From Serilophus lunatus (taxonomy: Eukaryota > Chordata > Aves > Passeriformes > Eurylaimidae), in contig VXBA01001173.1 of the NCBI GenBank assembly GCA_013399895.1, positions 354,589 through 418,588 of the forward strand: a stretch of 64,000 nucleotides of DNA, read 5' to 3'. The translations under genes were made by a program, and so were the position numbers. Positions 49,491-61,774 of this stretch are shown piece by piece (position 1 is the stretch's first letter; each line of letters starts with the position of its first letter). Below the pieces are notes generated by a model that saw only the letters and a program-made list of their open reading frames with translations, had not been told where the DNA came from and searched no databases.

Positions 49491-49624
49491 TTTGGGGGTT
49501 GGGGTTTTGGGGTTTTTTTTTTTCCTTTCCTTTTTCCCTTTTCCTTGTAATAAATCTTGTTGTTTTTCATTTAACGAGCTTCTGTTCTAAGTGATAAAAT
49601 TCTCTATTGTCTCAAACCAGGACA

Positions 49625-50783
49625 ATGCCACATATAGTTTTCTGTTCTAAAAGTTTCAGCAAGACTCTGAGATATGGACAGCAAAAGTTAGGATCCATAA
49701 AGTCTTTGAGCTAGCCAACTATTAAAAATAACGGATAACATTTGCTTAAATTACCTGATTCAGATTTGAAATGTGTCTATCCTAGTAAGGAATAGAAATA
49801 TTTAATTCAGAAATTCAAGCAATATTGTATTATATAAAAGACCATATTCATAATTGTAATGGGAATATCACAATACATTTTAATCACTGTAATTAATGTT
49901 TGCAAGTTATTCAGAACTTGAAAAGAAGGAAACAAGACACGGGAGAAATGTGAAATACAATGACAGTTATATAAAACAGGGCAAAAATATTTTGAAGGAT
50001 GAGGAATATGGGTTGATGTTTGTCATTTTAAGAGACTGAAGAATGCATATAAATAGCAAGACATTCTTTATCATATTTTTTTAATGATCTGAGAGAATAA
50101 GTAAGTAAAGAGGCATTCTAGTGAAATCTGCATGATAGGCCTAACTAACTAGTGTTACAAATATTTCTATGGAGGGCAATGATATATCGAAATGTGATAA
50201 GAATGCAAATCTGGGTAGAAAATAATAAGATACATTTTGAATTCTAGGTAGTGTGTCTAGGAAGAAGTAGTCTTTAATATGTGATAAAAAGAAACACTCA
50301 AGAACAGAGAAATGCAGAAAGCAGGAGAGCCAGTAAAGATCTGAGGACACTAGACAGAAATGTACATATGATTTCAGACAATATTGTAGTGAAAGGGCCA
50401 GCTGTCTCACTGACTCTGAAATCTGTCCTTATGGTAAGATGTGCAATGGTCTTTATGTAAGATTGAAATATACCAACAGAAATAGAGACTAACAAGTCAA
50501 GATTATTTTCAAATAAGCAAAACATGGCAATTTCCATTTTGATATGTTTCAAGGACAATAAGAAAGAGATAAATAGGTCAAAGGAGCCATTCAACCCTAC
50601 CAGGTTATGGAGCAAGAATCTCTTGTTATCAAACTTGGAAACTTTATCATTGTATTTCCTAGCAATGAAAAAACATGTATGTCTAGAAAAAGTAGATGAA
50701 AATGCTCCTGGAGTTCATACAGCCTAGTAACTCCTGGAAAACTATACTACTGCTTTTTCATAACCTTTGAATTTACTTTATTT
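49625..50783. other. Unique AT-rich DNA, no gene found
   Basis: Nothing recognised. The minus-strand frames at 50141-50410 and 50298-50615 (89 and 105 codons) overlap each other and resemble no family. Confidence 0.5.
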
Positions 50784-51028
50784 CACAGAATCACAGAATT
50801 AACTAGGTTGCAAAAATAGATCATCAAGTCCAGCCTATGACCTACCACCTCATCAACTAACCCATGGCACTAAGTGCCACATCCAGTCTTTTTTTAAACA
50901 CTTCCAGGAACAGTGACTCTACCACCTCCCTGGGCAGCCCATTCCAATGACCAATCACTTTTTTCTGTGAAGAATGTTTTTGTAACATCTGGCCTAAACC
51001 TTCCTGGTGCAGCTTAAGACTGTGTCTT
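50784..51028 (-). mobile_element. CR1 3'-end fragment, minus strand
   Basis: Starts with two reversed terminal units (CACAGAATCACAGAATT), then GATCATCAAGTCCAGCCTAT, CATGGCACTAAGTGCCAC, TCTACCACCTCCCTGGGCAG, CCCATTCCAATGACCAATCA and GGCCTAAACCTTCCTGGTGC. The GACCAATCACTTTTTTCTGTGAA block is shared with 24124-24345, so the two are probably sister copies of one subfamily. It is 5'-truncated near 51028. Confidence 0.9.
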
Positions 51029-54000
51029 TGATGAGTTTCTTTGTTAGGTTTTGGAAGTCATGAATGGATGCTTTAGCAAAGCACCCTTTTACCATGTACT
51101 GTAACCACAAGTGCCACAATAGCTTACACAGTTCCTTTTGAAAGTACAAGTTTTCTCAGCTTTAGTTATTCTGCTTTCGTATTTCTATATTCTATTTCAT
51201 ATTTCTATATTCTCTAGGTGGAGAATGCAAGATGTAAGATCCAGAATCCCAAAGGATCTTTGCTCCCCACATTCACCATCAATTTGTGAAGAGTTCTCTT
51301 CCTAGCCCTTTCCATTTTACCATGATTTTACTATAAGAGAAGGAACATGTCAGCACTTTGAGCACAAGACATCAGTCAGGGAGGGGAAGGACAGCGGCAT
51401 CCTTTTTCTATTGCAGAAGTGATTCTGAGTTGCCATCTTCCAGTTCCCTTTTTCTTTATCCTAGCATTTTATATCATCTGGCATGAGTGCTTTTCCACTT
51501 GTATTCTTGGGCTGCTAACTAGTATTACCTGAAAAATCTTAGCTGTGCCTGCTTTGCTGCCTTACTATACGTGTCTCTGCTCTATGAAGCTCCTTACAGC
51601 TTGGCAATCTCCTCAGTAGCCTGAGCAGGGTTACACAGCTGAACCACATCAAAACACACCCTCAATGACAGACAGCTGAAGCTCTAGCAGGAGGGTACCC
51701 TGTTGCTTCTACAAGATTGACTTTTCCTTCAGAATGTACCACTCAGAGAAGGACTTTCACTTCATTATTTCTTCCACAGCCTGCTTTTGGACTCATCTTA
51801 AAAGGTGTTTCTAAAGCTTGCTTCTCTTACTGATGTTTTCTCAATTGTCTATATATGATGTTTTCAATAAAATCAATTATAATATTTTGGGGTTTTTAAC
51901 AGTGTAGATGACTTCTTTCAGTCTGATTGTCTCCTTTCTGCTCCTGTTCAAACATATTGCTTGGATGTATGTTTGACTGATTTGATATTTCTTTGTCATC
52001 AACTCATTTGAATGCTGTAAATGTTTCTGTCTTACAGAACCAGACATACACATGCAGAAAATATACAGCAAGCAGATACATAACAACATAAAAAATGTGC
52101 TGACAGTGACTGATTGTTTTTCCCATCCTTTCCCATCACAATATGTGCAATATGACCCCTTACATAATGCAACTCATTAAACAGCAAATTCTGATTATTT
52201 AAAAGACCTAAGAAAGAAGAAAACATCTGCCAGTGTCCTATAGGGAATGTCAGCCCTAGGAAACTGAAAAACCCTGAGGTCATATAGCATATGCCTCCTT
52301 TAGCCATGGCATATAAAAGTAACTCATTTATGTTCTGTGTACAATAGTGATTGTTGATCTTCAGTATTTCCTTCTTTTGTCATTCTACCTGTCAATATTT
52401 TGTGCTAAAGACAACCTTCCTTTCTAGTTGTATGACCTAAAAGCATAAGAAAAATCCAGGTTTAGCATTTTGCATTCAAACCAATGCACTAGTGAAACAA
52501 AGGGACATTATGAATAGAATTAGGATAATATTCATAGAATGAACTTGCTGGCTAGTTCCAATTTTTTCCCTCACTTTTTGCCTGAATCTCTTTCATTCAT
52601 ATCTAGATACAATTCATATAAAGAATACACTACTAGCCCAGATTCAGTACAAAAATTCACATAAAATTCAACAGTTTGAACCTGAAGAAGTAAATCACAT
52701 CTGAACATCTGATCCACAAAAACTTTAGTAAGTAAAGGTTTGAACTCCTGAATTCATTTTACTGAGGCAAGTAGCTTTTGCTTCCAAAAGGTATCACAAT
52801 GTATTTCTACCTACTATTGGTCTTGCATGAATACTTTTGAGTATTACAGGGTTTTAAATTTGAAAAATTCTATCTGTGATTTTGGATTCCTTCCATTTAT
52901 TGTCTGATTTTGAGAGCAACTGAAAAGAAATATAAACATGAAAAGCAGATTTGAACTTTATTTATGTACTTGAGTTGTGTTGATAATTTGACTGTAAGAC
53001 AAAGCTTTTCATATTTCTGCTGAAAATAACACAATGCAGGAACATCAAAAATGTAAGAACTTGAAAGCATACAAATACTATATCAAATTAGAATAATGCT
53101 TTGAATAACAAGAGTTAAAACCAGTGAATATAACAGATTTTTTTTTCAAAAAGTAAAACATATTTACAAAAACACAGTTGAGGAAATAATTCAAATTTTA
53201 TAACGATAGAATGAAAAACCCCTAATACTACAAAATCTTTATCAGTCCTATTGTTTGTCATTTAATTCCATCATACTCATCTCATGGCAATTTATCCAGT
53301 ATATGGTTTATTCTGCTTTTTTTTTAACAAATAGAAAAATAAAGTATTTCAGCAATTTTATTTTGTATGCCAATATTTTCTTTGACTGTAAATGAACATG
53401 GTAGAAACTTGCTGATATTGTTATAGACCCTTTTTTTAGGTTTTGTTTTTTTAGTTTTATAAGATTTCTTTATTGATTTCAGAATACCTTGTCAGATCAC
53501 GTATAACTTGCAGGGCTAGCTATTAATCTTAAAAGTTTTATGAGCAAGCAATCTACATACCCGTCAAGAAGATACATCATTTGTCTGCATGACTATACTG
53601 CATTTTCTAGATCTTTCAGATTTGAAAAGTCACAACCATTGAGAAACTGTCTATGCAAACTCTGTATAAATCATCATTTGAATGCCTATCTAGGAGATGT
53701 AAAGCAAATTCTAGAAATTATTCCACCCCTTCCTATGGGGGAACAAAAAAAACCAAGTTATTCATAGCCTTGGACTAACCAAAGAACTTTACTGATATTA
53801 AGTTCATCTTATTCACTTATTTATAGTACCAGGGTCATAGGAATTATATATCAATTCTAGACATAAAACTGCAATACACAAAAAAACCTGGAGTGGTGTT
53901 ATCACCTGCTATTGAAATATTCTCACAAATATACATTTCTATTTGTTTAGTAATTTAAATAATTCCAGGGCTTCATAAAGCTTTGACTCATCTTTCTGCA

Positions 54001-56165
54001 GGAGAATTAGTGCATTAACACATATTTTCTGACAACGCAGAATGATAGAGAAGTTATTACATCTTCTTTTATTTAGTTATGTTATTCTAATTAAAAATTC
54101 AAGCACTCATCCAGTATTCTAGGAGTCATTTTTGCTCGATGAGCTTAATAGTAACTTTTAATGTAGGAACTTCTACCAGAGAAGAAATGTAAGGATTTGT
54201 GGCACTTGTTCTGAATGTAAGAATTTATGAAGAGGATTTAATAGAGTTTTTTCTTTGGCATTTTTGGATGTACAAAAGTTGATGATTCTATAGTGTTTAA
54301 GGCACATTTTTATTTCTTTTTCTAATTTATCAGTGTCTCAATTTCAGAACACAACACAAACATCTATCATTTTTCTTGGAGTTAGGCAGAGACAATATTC
54401 TTAAATGTCTGCATTTTGTAAAGATACATTTGAAATTCATTCTTAGGGCCCCTTTAAAAATTTGCATCTTTTCACTCCAAGATAATATGGTAACATTCTC
54501 TAAAACATGTTTCTTATAGCTCTATCATCATAACAGTGTTCCATTTTCACTTATGAAGACAGTGAAAATTGTCTACAGAAGTAAAAAAATATTTTATATT
54601 GAATAAAAATTTTTCATTTTTATAAGACTGATCTATCTCTTGCAGATACTAGTTGTGTACACAAATTTTACAATTCACCTTAGTTAAGTTATTGTCCCTG
54701 CTGATGTTTGCAAACATAGCTAACAATTCTGAATACTTACATTCAAAATTAATTTCATAAGTATAAAAAATTGATCTATTTTTTCATTATTTCCTACCAT
54801 CATGCATGGATCTTATTCTAATTTCTTTCACACATGAACCCCAATATATGAAATCATAAATTGATTAAAATGTACCCTCCTACCCCCTTAGTTCTCTTTA
54901 ATAGTCATACTGTCACACACTATGCGCAGCTGCGTTATGCACATATTCATATTGTTTAGTTTCTTTCCTAATGATATTTTCAGATTTGACCTAAAATTTT
55001 CTTGTTAGCCAAAAAATGGCAATTAGCTTTAAAAGAAGCCCAGGGGAAAGTCTTCTTGTGACTCTTAGGTGCATGTTAGCCAAAGTGTTTCCAGCATTCT
55101 AGTTCTGAAGGAAAAAACCAGACTTTTGAGTTTCCACCCCAAGCCCATTGTTTATTTGGCAATCGCAGGAGCAAAGATCAGCTCGCAGTGGAGCAAGTCA
55201 AAGTGTATTTATTGCTAGGTTCCTATAAACTGTGTCATAATTGGAACTATGAACCTGCAGAGACCCTTGTTAGAGTTTAATGGACTGGCAAGGTCAGTAC
55301 AGCTTTCATAGTGAAAATGAAAATGCTGTCTCGGAGTTTAATGAACACAATGACATTTCTGCATGCCCCCAAAAATTCCTGAGAGTATCTGGAGCTGGTT
55401 TAAACTTGTTGCAACATTGATTTTTCTTCTTCTTTCTCTCCTGAGTATTTTTCTTTCTTAGGGCTAGCTTGTTTGTGTCTTGAAAGAAGGGGTACCTTTT
55501 TTGGGGGAAAAGTGGGAGGCTTTTTTCTTGAGAATAGGATTTAAATTTCATCTCGGTATTTTCCTCTGGAGAAAAATCTAATTCCACCTTTCAGTTCTCT
55601 GTGATCCTTTTGGAGAAGAGAAAGGCAATAACCTGCATAATTATGCAAGGTTTAAGGCAAATATTGTCAGCATGACCTTACAAAGAGAGTTAGATTACTG
55701 CTAGGAATTTCATTCGAATTAAAGTGTCTGTACAGTCCTTAATCAATTGTTTGCAAATAATATCCAATATTTTCCTAACCATTAATAAAAACTAACATCA
55801 GCAGCAATATTACACATCCAGAAAAACAGGCTCATTTACTTATAGAATATTTTTTAACAAAATGGGAAGAAGGGGGAAAGAAGGATCTTCTTGCTATCTA
55901 TCTAACTCATGCTTTGTAATGCCTGCTATGTTTACATCTCATTATCCAATTCATTCAGAATATTAGGGCTAGAGGACTAACAATGGCTTCTCTCAGTCTT
56001 ATGGTGCATATTAAAGCAGACAACAAATTCTTAATGTTTTGAAATTTGTAATTAATTCTTTAAGGTCAGCCTGTCATGGTGCAATCAGGAATACAACCAC
56101 TCCATACAAACTCATTGAGAACAAGATTTTAAAGTATTAACTTCCTACTATTACTCTTTTTGTTT
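51029..56165. other. Unique AT-rich DNA, no gene found
   Basis: About 5 kb without any recognised element. A 19-bp-period direct repeat of ATTTCTATATTCT lies at 51181-51212. Frames up to 93 codons (55306-55587, -) have no family resemblance. Confidence 0.5.
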
Positions 56166-56187
56166 AAAAAAAAAAAAAAAAAAAAAA
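56166..56187. repeat. Poly-A homopolymer, 22 nt
   Basis: Uninterrupted run of 22 A about 35 bases left of the CR1 3' end. Because the CR1 lies on the minus strand and CR1 has no A-tail, the run is not its tail. Confidence 0.88.
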
Positions 56188-56220
56188 GAAAAGTACATCT
56201 GTTATTCAGTGCCACACTAG

Positions 56221-58260
56221 AATTATAGAATCAAAGAATCATAGAATATAGAATATTGGATGGGGACTTCAAGAGTTAACTGGTCTAAACTTCCTTGAGT
56301 CCAGCAGCAGAGTCCAGATAAGATGGCCCAGGACCCTACCACCTGGCTCTAAAAAGTGTCCACTGTGGAACATCCACCACTGTGGGAAATCCACCAGTTC
56401 ACTAGGAAGATTTTTTCCAAGGGCTGATTTTTGCCACTGTAAATAATTTTCCTTGTCTCCAATTGAAATCTCCTCAGGAGTAATTTATACTCATTAGCCC
56501 TCACCATTTACTTGGTACTCATTGTAAAAAGGACTCTTTGGTTTCTTTGTAACCATAAGAACAATGGAATAAGGTCTTCCCTAATTCTTCTTTTCTCAAA
56601 GTTGAGCAAACCCAGCTTTCTCGTCCCTTTGCCACATGACAGGTTTCTCAGTCCTTTGGTCTCTGTAGTCCATCTTTGGACCCTCTCCAACCTGTCCGTC
56701 TTATTGTATAGTGGGGACCAAAAGTTGACACAGCATTTCAGCTAAGGTCTAGCCATCACTGAATACTTTAGAATAATGACTTTTTCATCTCTGCTGGTGA
56801 TGCCTTTATTGATGCTGTCCAGCACCTCCTTGGCTCCCTTTGCTGCAGCAGCGCAGAGTTCACTCATACTGAGCTTGCTGTCCACCCGCACCTTTCTATA
56901 GAGCTGCTCCCCAACTGGGCTGGTCCACACTGTCCTGCAGTCCTTGGTTATTTTTCCAGGTGCAACACCTTAGATTTGTCCTTATTGAATTTCATAAGGT
57001 TATTGTTAGCATACTTCTCCAGCCTATCCAGGTCTTCCTGCAGGGTGGCTCTCTGTGCGAGGATGCCCACTCCTCCACTCATTTTGCGATCATTGGCAAA
57101 CTTTACTCAGGGTACTCCTGAGCTCATCTTCCAGATCACTTATGAAAATATTAGCCAGCACTGAGCTGAATATTGGTTATACAGGAGCCCCACTTTTGCC
57201 AGGTTGCCAGCTTGGAAGGGAGTTGTTTACCATCATCCTGTGTGAGACTGGTCAGCCAGCTCTCCACCCACTACATAAGCCTCTTCCATAAACTGTAACA
57301 CTTTCTCTAACACTGTGGGAAACTCTATGAAAAGTCTTGAAGAAATCCAGGGAGACAATGTCCACTGCTTGCCCCACATCAGCTAAGTAGGCTGTCGTAG
57401 AAGGTAATTAAGTTTGTCAAGAACAATTTACACTTGGTGAATCCATTTCAGCTTTTCCCAATCACGTTTCATGTGATTTTTGATCCTTCAGGAGGATTTG
57501 TTCCATAACTTTCTCAGTCACTGAATAAGACTGCTAGACCTATGATATCCTGGACGTTCCTTTAAACCTTTCTTGTTAACCTTCTTCCAGGCTTCTGGGA
57601 AAATCTCTGTGACTTCTCAAAGACTATGGAGAGTAGCCTTGCAATGAAGTCAGCCCTAACACCCTCAGGTGGATATTGTCAAGATGTGTTGATTAATGTA
57701 AGGGTCAAGCTCCTATAAAAGTTCTTAACAATAATACTTCTTCCTGTGACTGTTGGCCTGCATTTCCATCAACCCATATTGTTGTTACCAAGGCCTAGAG
57801 CCCAACAAATGAAGGTGAAGTAAATTGAGAATCTCTGGCTTTTCACCATTATTGGTGAAATAATTAACTTCTAGTTCACTTCTCCTGTTTAAAAGGGCAT
57901 TTCTCTTCTATTTTTCTTGCCTTTTATTACGATCCCTTTCTTGTGGATTTTGACATCTTTGGCCAATTTTAACTTGCACAGAGATTGTGCTTTTCTAACT
58001 GGATCTGCGTATCCTGGCAATGCATTTATAGTTCTCAACAGGCATTTGTCCACTTTGCCATCTCTGCTATGCTGCTTATCTGGTTCAGACTCAGAAACTC
58101 CTAGTCTGTAGCCATCCATTGTGACTCTCCAGTCACATGAGCTGTCACACCATGTTTCAAGTTATCCCTTTAATATCACAACTTTCTGACCGGACATGGA
58201 GCTCCAGCTCCTCCTATTCATTCCCAAGGCCTTGTGCATTAGTATACATATACCAGTGGA
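56221..58260 (-). mobile_element. CR1 LINE, minus strand, about 2 kb, longest copy
   Basis: The longest CR1 copy here. On the minus strand, from the right: an upstream part near 58140-58260, then an ORF2 linker readable at 57889-58119 (VRKAQSLCKLKLAKDVKIHKK, like the family's IRKAKAQMELNLARDVKNNKK). The reverse transcriptase follows (fingers region 57450-57700, SSVLANIFISDLEDELRSTLSK near 57110-57170). The catalytic FADD is altered to FAND (57081-57100). Then come the ORF2 C-terminus and a 3' end with several AGAATCA/AGAATAT terminal units (56226-56255). Many frameshifts and stops make it non-functional. The 5' boundary is approximate. Confidence 0.88.
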
Positions 58261-61200
58261 GATGGTTGGTCTAATAACATATAACAGAGTAAAAGCAAAG
58301 ACATGTCGAGAGCAATCATGACTAGATAGGCATCTGTGGCAGTTCACAAGGCATGCAGGAGCCCATAACCAACAACTAGTAGTACCTGATAGGGACATTT
58401 TCCAGTTATGGAGGTGTTGTATCTATTTTCATGGCTTCTTGCAGTGAATCTGGAAGTCTATTGCTTTTTACATACTTGGCAGGTTTAATCAGGGTGAAAT
58501 GGTGTGTTGTTGGTTTCAGAATCTTTTGTATATACTTCAATTTAAAAAGTCATAGAGAATTAAGAGGTATTTCTGTTTTTTAATATGCATTACATCTGAG
58601 ACAAACTGAAGAAGCACAGGCAGAATTTATTTTTGCAGTAGTGCTCTAACTGTGATAGAGATCTTCTTGTGAAGCCTTATTTTTAGGTAGTTTTTTTCCG
58701 TAACAGTAACTAAAGTAGTGCATAAAAGTATAACTATGCAGTATTGGTGCAATTCAGGGAATAAACCACAAAATATGCATTGCCTTAGTTAATGTATACT
58801 CTTCTGACTATTTCTCTGGCAACACTTAGTAATTCAAAGTGATTAAATTAAATTGTTTTTTATATCTTTGTAATAAAGACAGAGTATACAGCCCTGTTCC
58901 CTCAGTATAGGTTGGGATTTTATTGCTTAGCTTGATTCTCACTTATAATTGGCCTTTTTGGTTCTCAATGATCTGTGAATAAAATCTGAGATGTTTCAGA
59001 TTATGTTAAGGAGGACTCACTTACAAGTGAAATGCACTCAATTTTATGAGGAAATTATGAAGATTATGATTTTACTGTATTTGAAGTACAAAATAAAAAG
59101 CCAGACATGGATAATCAGGACTCCTCTGTGTTCTATGTTAATGAGTATTGGCAGCTTCCAGCCTTATTATTATAATTCATCAGACTGTAATTTTTTCTCT
59201 CTTTTTTTTTTTCCCCCCTTAAGGTAGAGCTCTGGGATCCTAACAAGGCTTCTCATGCATATGGTTACATGTAAAACATCACCATGTGAGATCAAGAGTT
59301 TTATATCATCATTTGAACATGTAGGAATAGGCAGAAGGAATGAAAACACGGAGGAAGAATATTTTTTTCTCATTATGCTTTTCATAAAGATGGTAACTTC
59401 TTACCATAAATCAGTCTATTTTAATATACAAGTTACAATACAGAAATTTTTTTTCAGTGCAACCTTTAGATTTTACTTTCTAGAAAGCTTCATATTTAAA
59501 GACTGCTTTGTATTTTCAGCTCCTTAATGGCATTCTCTTGAGTTGTACATTACATATTGTTGTTATATGTGGTGGCTTCATTAAGCTGGGCTCTGTAAAA
59601 AATGGAATAAAGTTAAACGTCCACTCAGAAGACTTCACAGTATAAAAGGTGTGTTGGTTTAGGTACATGAAAAAACAGTCTGGGACTGAACATCCAGGCA
59701 ACAATAGGATTTGTAACATAGTCTGGCTGGTGTATAATTCATAGCAGCATTTACTTTCACAAGTATGCTTTCCTCAGGCAATGCCAACAGGATTATTTAC
59801 AGAAGCATGGATTGTTTATATAAATAAGGCTTATATTACTGGACTCATACCCTGCATAATAATCTAAAAATATTTTAAGTCATGTGTGTAGGATCCATGA
59901 AATTACCTTTCACCTCTGGAGACTGAGAACAGCATGATATCATTATATATAGTAAGAATGCATGTTGTTTAGATCTGCTTTATCTTTACTGGTCATTTAT
60001 CTGTATCTGAAAATCACTGCATAACTTATAAATTGGCACAATTGTCTCTCTGCACACATGGGAGGCCTTAATAACAGCTGGTGTTGCCTTGGCAAACTTG
60101 TGCGGCAAAGCTTCTCTGAGCACTAAAGTTCAGTGAGTTTGAAAAAATATATGTTTATATCCCCCAAACTGCCTTTTAAGAAAGACTATTCAGACAGTGC
60201 AAGTCAAAAATGGACTCATATAACACAGGTAATGAAGTGTACCCTTCTCTCTTTCACTGACGTAAATTGGAAAAGTGCTTAGTTTAATATACTTTCTTTC
60301 TCTCCTCCTGGAAATTTTATTCCAAAAGGAAGCAATCTAGGTCAGTCTCCTACTGGTGCACCAATTAACAGGACATGTCCATTATATTTATTATCCCTCT
60401 GCAAGGTGTCAGACTTCAACTTTAGAACTAGCAAAAACAGTATGACCTCAATTTACAGAAAATTGTGGAGTGTGAATGTTCTTTTTTTTTTTTCCAGTAA
60501 TTTGCTCCTCACTTTCCTTTAAAGTGTATTAAAGTATTGCTGAATTTAAAAATGTCCAGATTTTGCTATTTCCAGTACATTTTGATGGTCCCATTTTGCA
60601 TTTTCAGTGACCCTCACAGTAGATTAATGTTCTAATAAGCACCGGAGGTCTTTTTAGTTAAGAAGTATTTGTATCAAGCACTTCAATAGAAACCTGATTT
60701 GCCAGAGTTTCCTTCTTTTCTTTTGCCCTTACTCTAATTGATAGAAATCATAGCTCTGCATTACGCCTTTCTTCCTCATACGTGCTTTTATAGGAAATAA
60801 CACACCTTCGATCATTGTGATACTCAAAGTAGTAAATGGAAATGTCTTCACAAAGTACACTTCAAGGGTATGGTTTGAAAGAAAAAAGAGTCATTGGTGA
60901 TCTTGGTGTTAATAGAGGTAATATGGATGTCTGCATTGAAAAATACGCTGCACGGAGCAGAAAACACACCTGAAGAGCTAAGTTTCCATAGTACCCAGAC
61001 AAACTCCAGTGTCAGTATTTCATAAAGCATAGTGAGAAGGGGGGAAATCTTAAACATACATATTATTTCAGAAACATTTGAAAGTTCACGCAAGTTGGCA
61101 TTATTCTGTCTTCAATAAATTTTTAGAGGACTTTTTAAATGTGAATACAGAGTCCTGGATTAGGTCTTTAATTTTTGTTCATTTCTCCTATAAGCAAGAT

Positions 61201-61537
61201 GACATATTATCTTCTCTGAAAGGGCTGATGGAATAATAAATTCATAAAGCACTGCAAATTTTCTATATGTAATACACAAGGGCTCCAAAGAAATGCTTTG
61301 TTATAAACATCAGAGAAAATACTAGACACTAAAGAAAATGGTTTTAAAATAATTTCAAAGAAATTCTAGAATGTATTTACAGTAACCCTGAATGTAACTC
61401 AGAGTTTCATAATTTTGAGAAGAAAAAATCCTCAGATTTTGCAAAAGAAAATAACAATATTTTGATAATTCAAGGAAAGGTTTGATTGTTCCAGAAAGCA
61501 TTACAACTTTTTAAACAAAGCAGAAGAGTAGTTCTCA

Positions 61538-61557
61538 CAAACACACACACACACACA
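61538..61557. repeat. Short (CA)n microsatellite
   Basis: About nine to ten CA units, with an ACAAAC interruption at the left edge. Confidence 0.85.
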
Positions 61558-61756
61558 AATAAAAAAAAATAAAAGTTATCACATGCTGTTCACAGACAAA
61601 AAAGACCTGTGCACATGCAGTGGCCTTGAGCGAAACCCAGCACAGTTCATGAGTTTTTCGTGTTCTGCTGCTGTGTGACTGAGTGCTACTGCTATGGAAT
61701 GAAGACCTTGACAGTACAATTGATTGCAATTCTGAGAGGGGCTAACATAAATAGGG

Positions 61757-61774
61757 AAAAAAAAAAAAAAAAAA
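61757..61774. repeat. Poly-A homopolymer, 18 nt
   Basis: Uninterrupted run of 18 A followed by GAGAAAGAAAA. No retrocopy is recognised upstream. Confidence 0.85.

Larger units (their letters stand above)
48104..49624 (+). mobile_element. Long GC-rich ERV LTR with assembly gap, plus strand
   Basis: Starts TGTATTGGTTTTCTGTGAGC and ends TCTCAAACCAGGACA, the terminus pair of a long avian ERV LTR. In order: GGTAGCGGGGGGGG, a GAGAAGCTGCTGGAAG block, the promoter-like ATAACATATTTAAGAAGG at about 48256-48273, and ACGCAGACACCAAGGTCAGT. A GC-rich array follows in which AGCCC(A/G)TGG recurs at 48421, 48462, 48501 and 48550 (spacing 41, 39 and 49), and the array runs into the gap. After the gap come TG/TA-rich simple sequence (49386-49490), a T-rich run, the poly(A) signal AATAAA (49549-49554) and a short U5. 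The flanks (gtcac, atgcc) are not a target duplication. Long frames here are inflated by N and low stop density. Confidence 0.75.

Noticed and set aside
56166..56187. Poly-A as the tail of a processed pseudogene or of the nearby CR1
   Set aside because: CR1 elements end in short repeated units and not poly-A, and this copy is on the other strand. No transcript-like sequence lies upstream.
59641..59649. TATAAAAGG string as a promoter
   Set aside because: Isolated. The nearby AATAAA lies upstream of it, and no LTR ends or downstream transcript features are seen.
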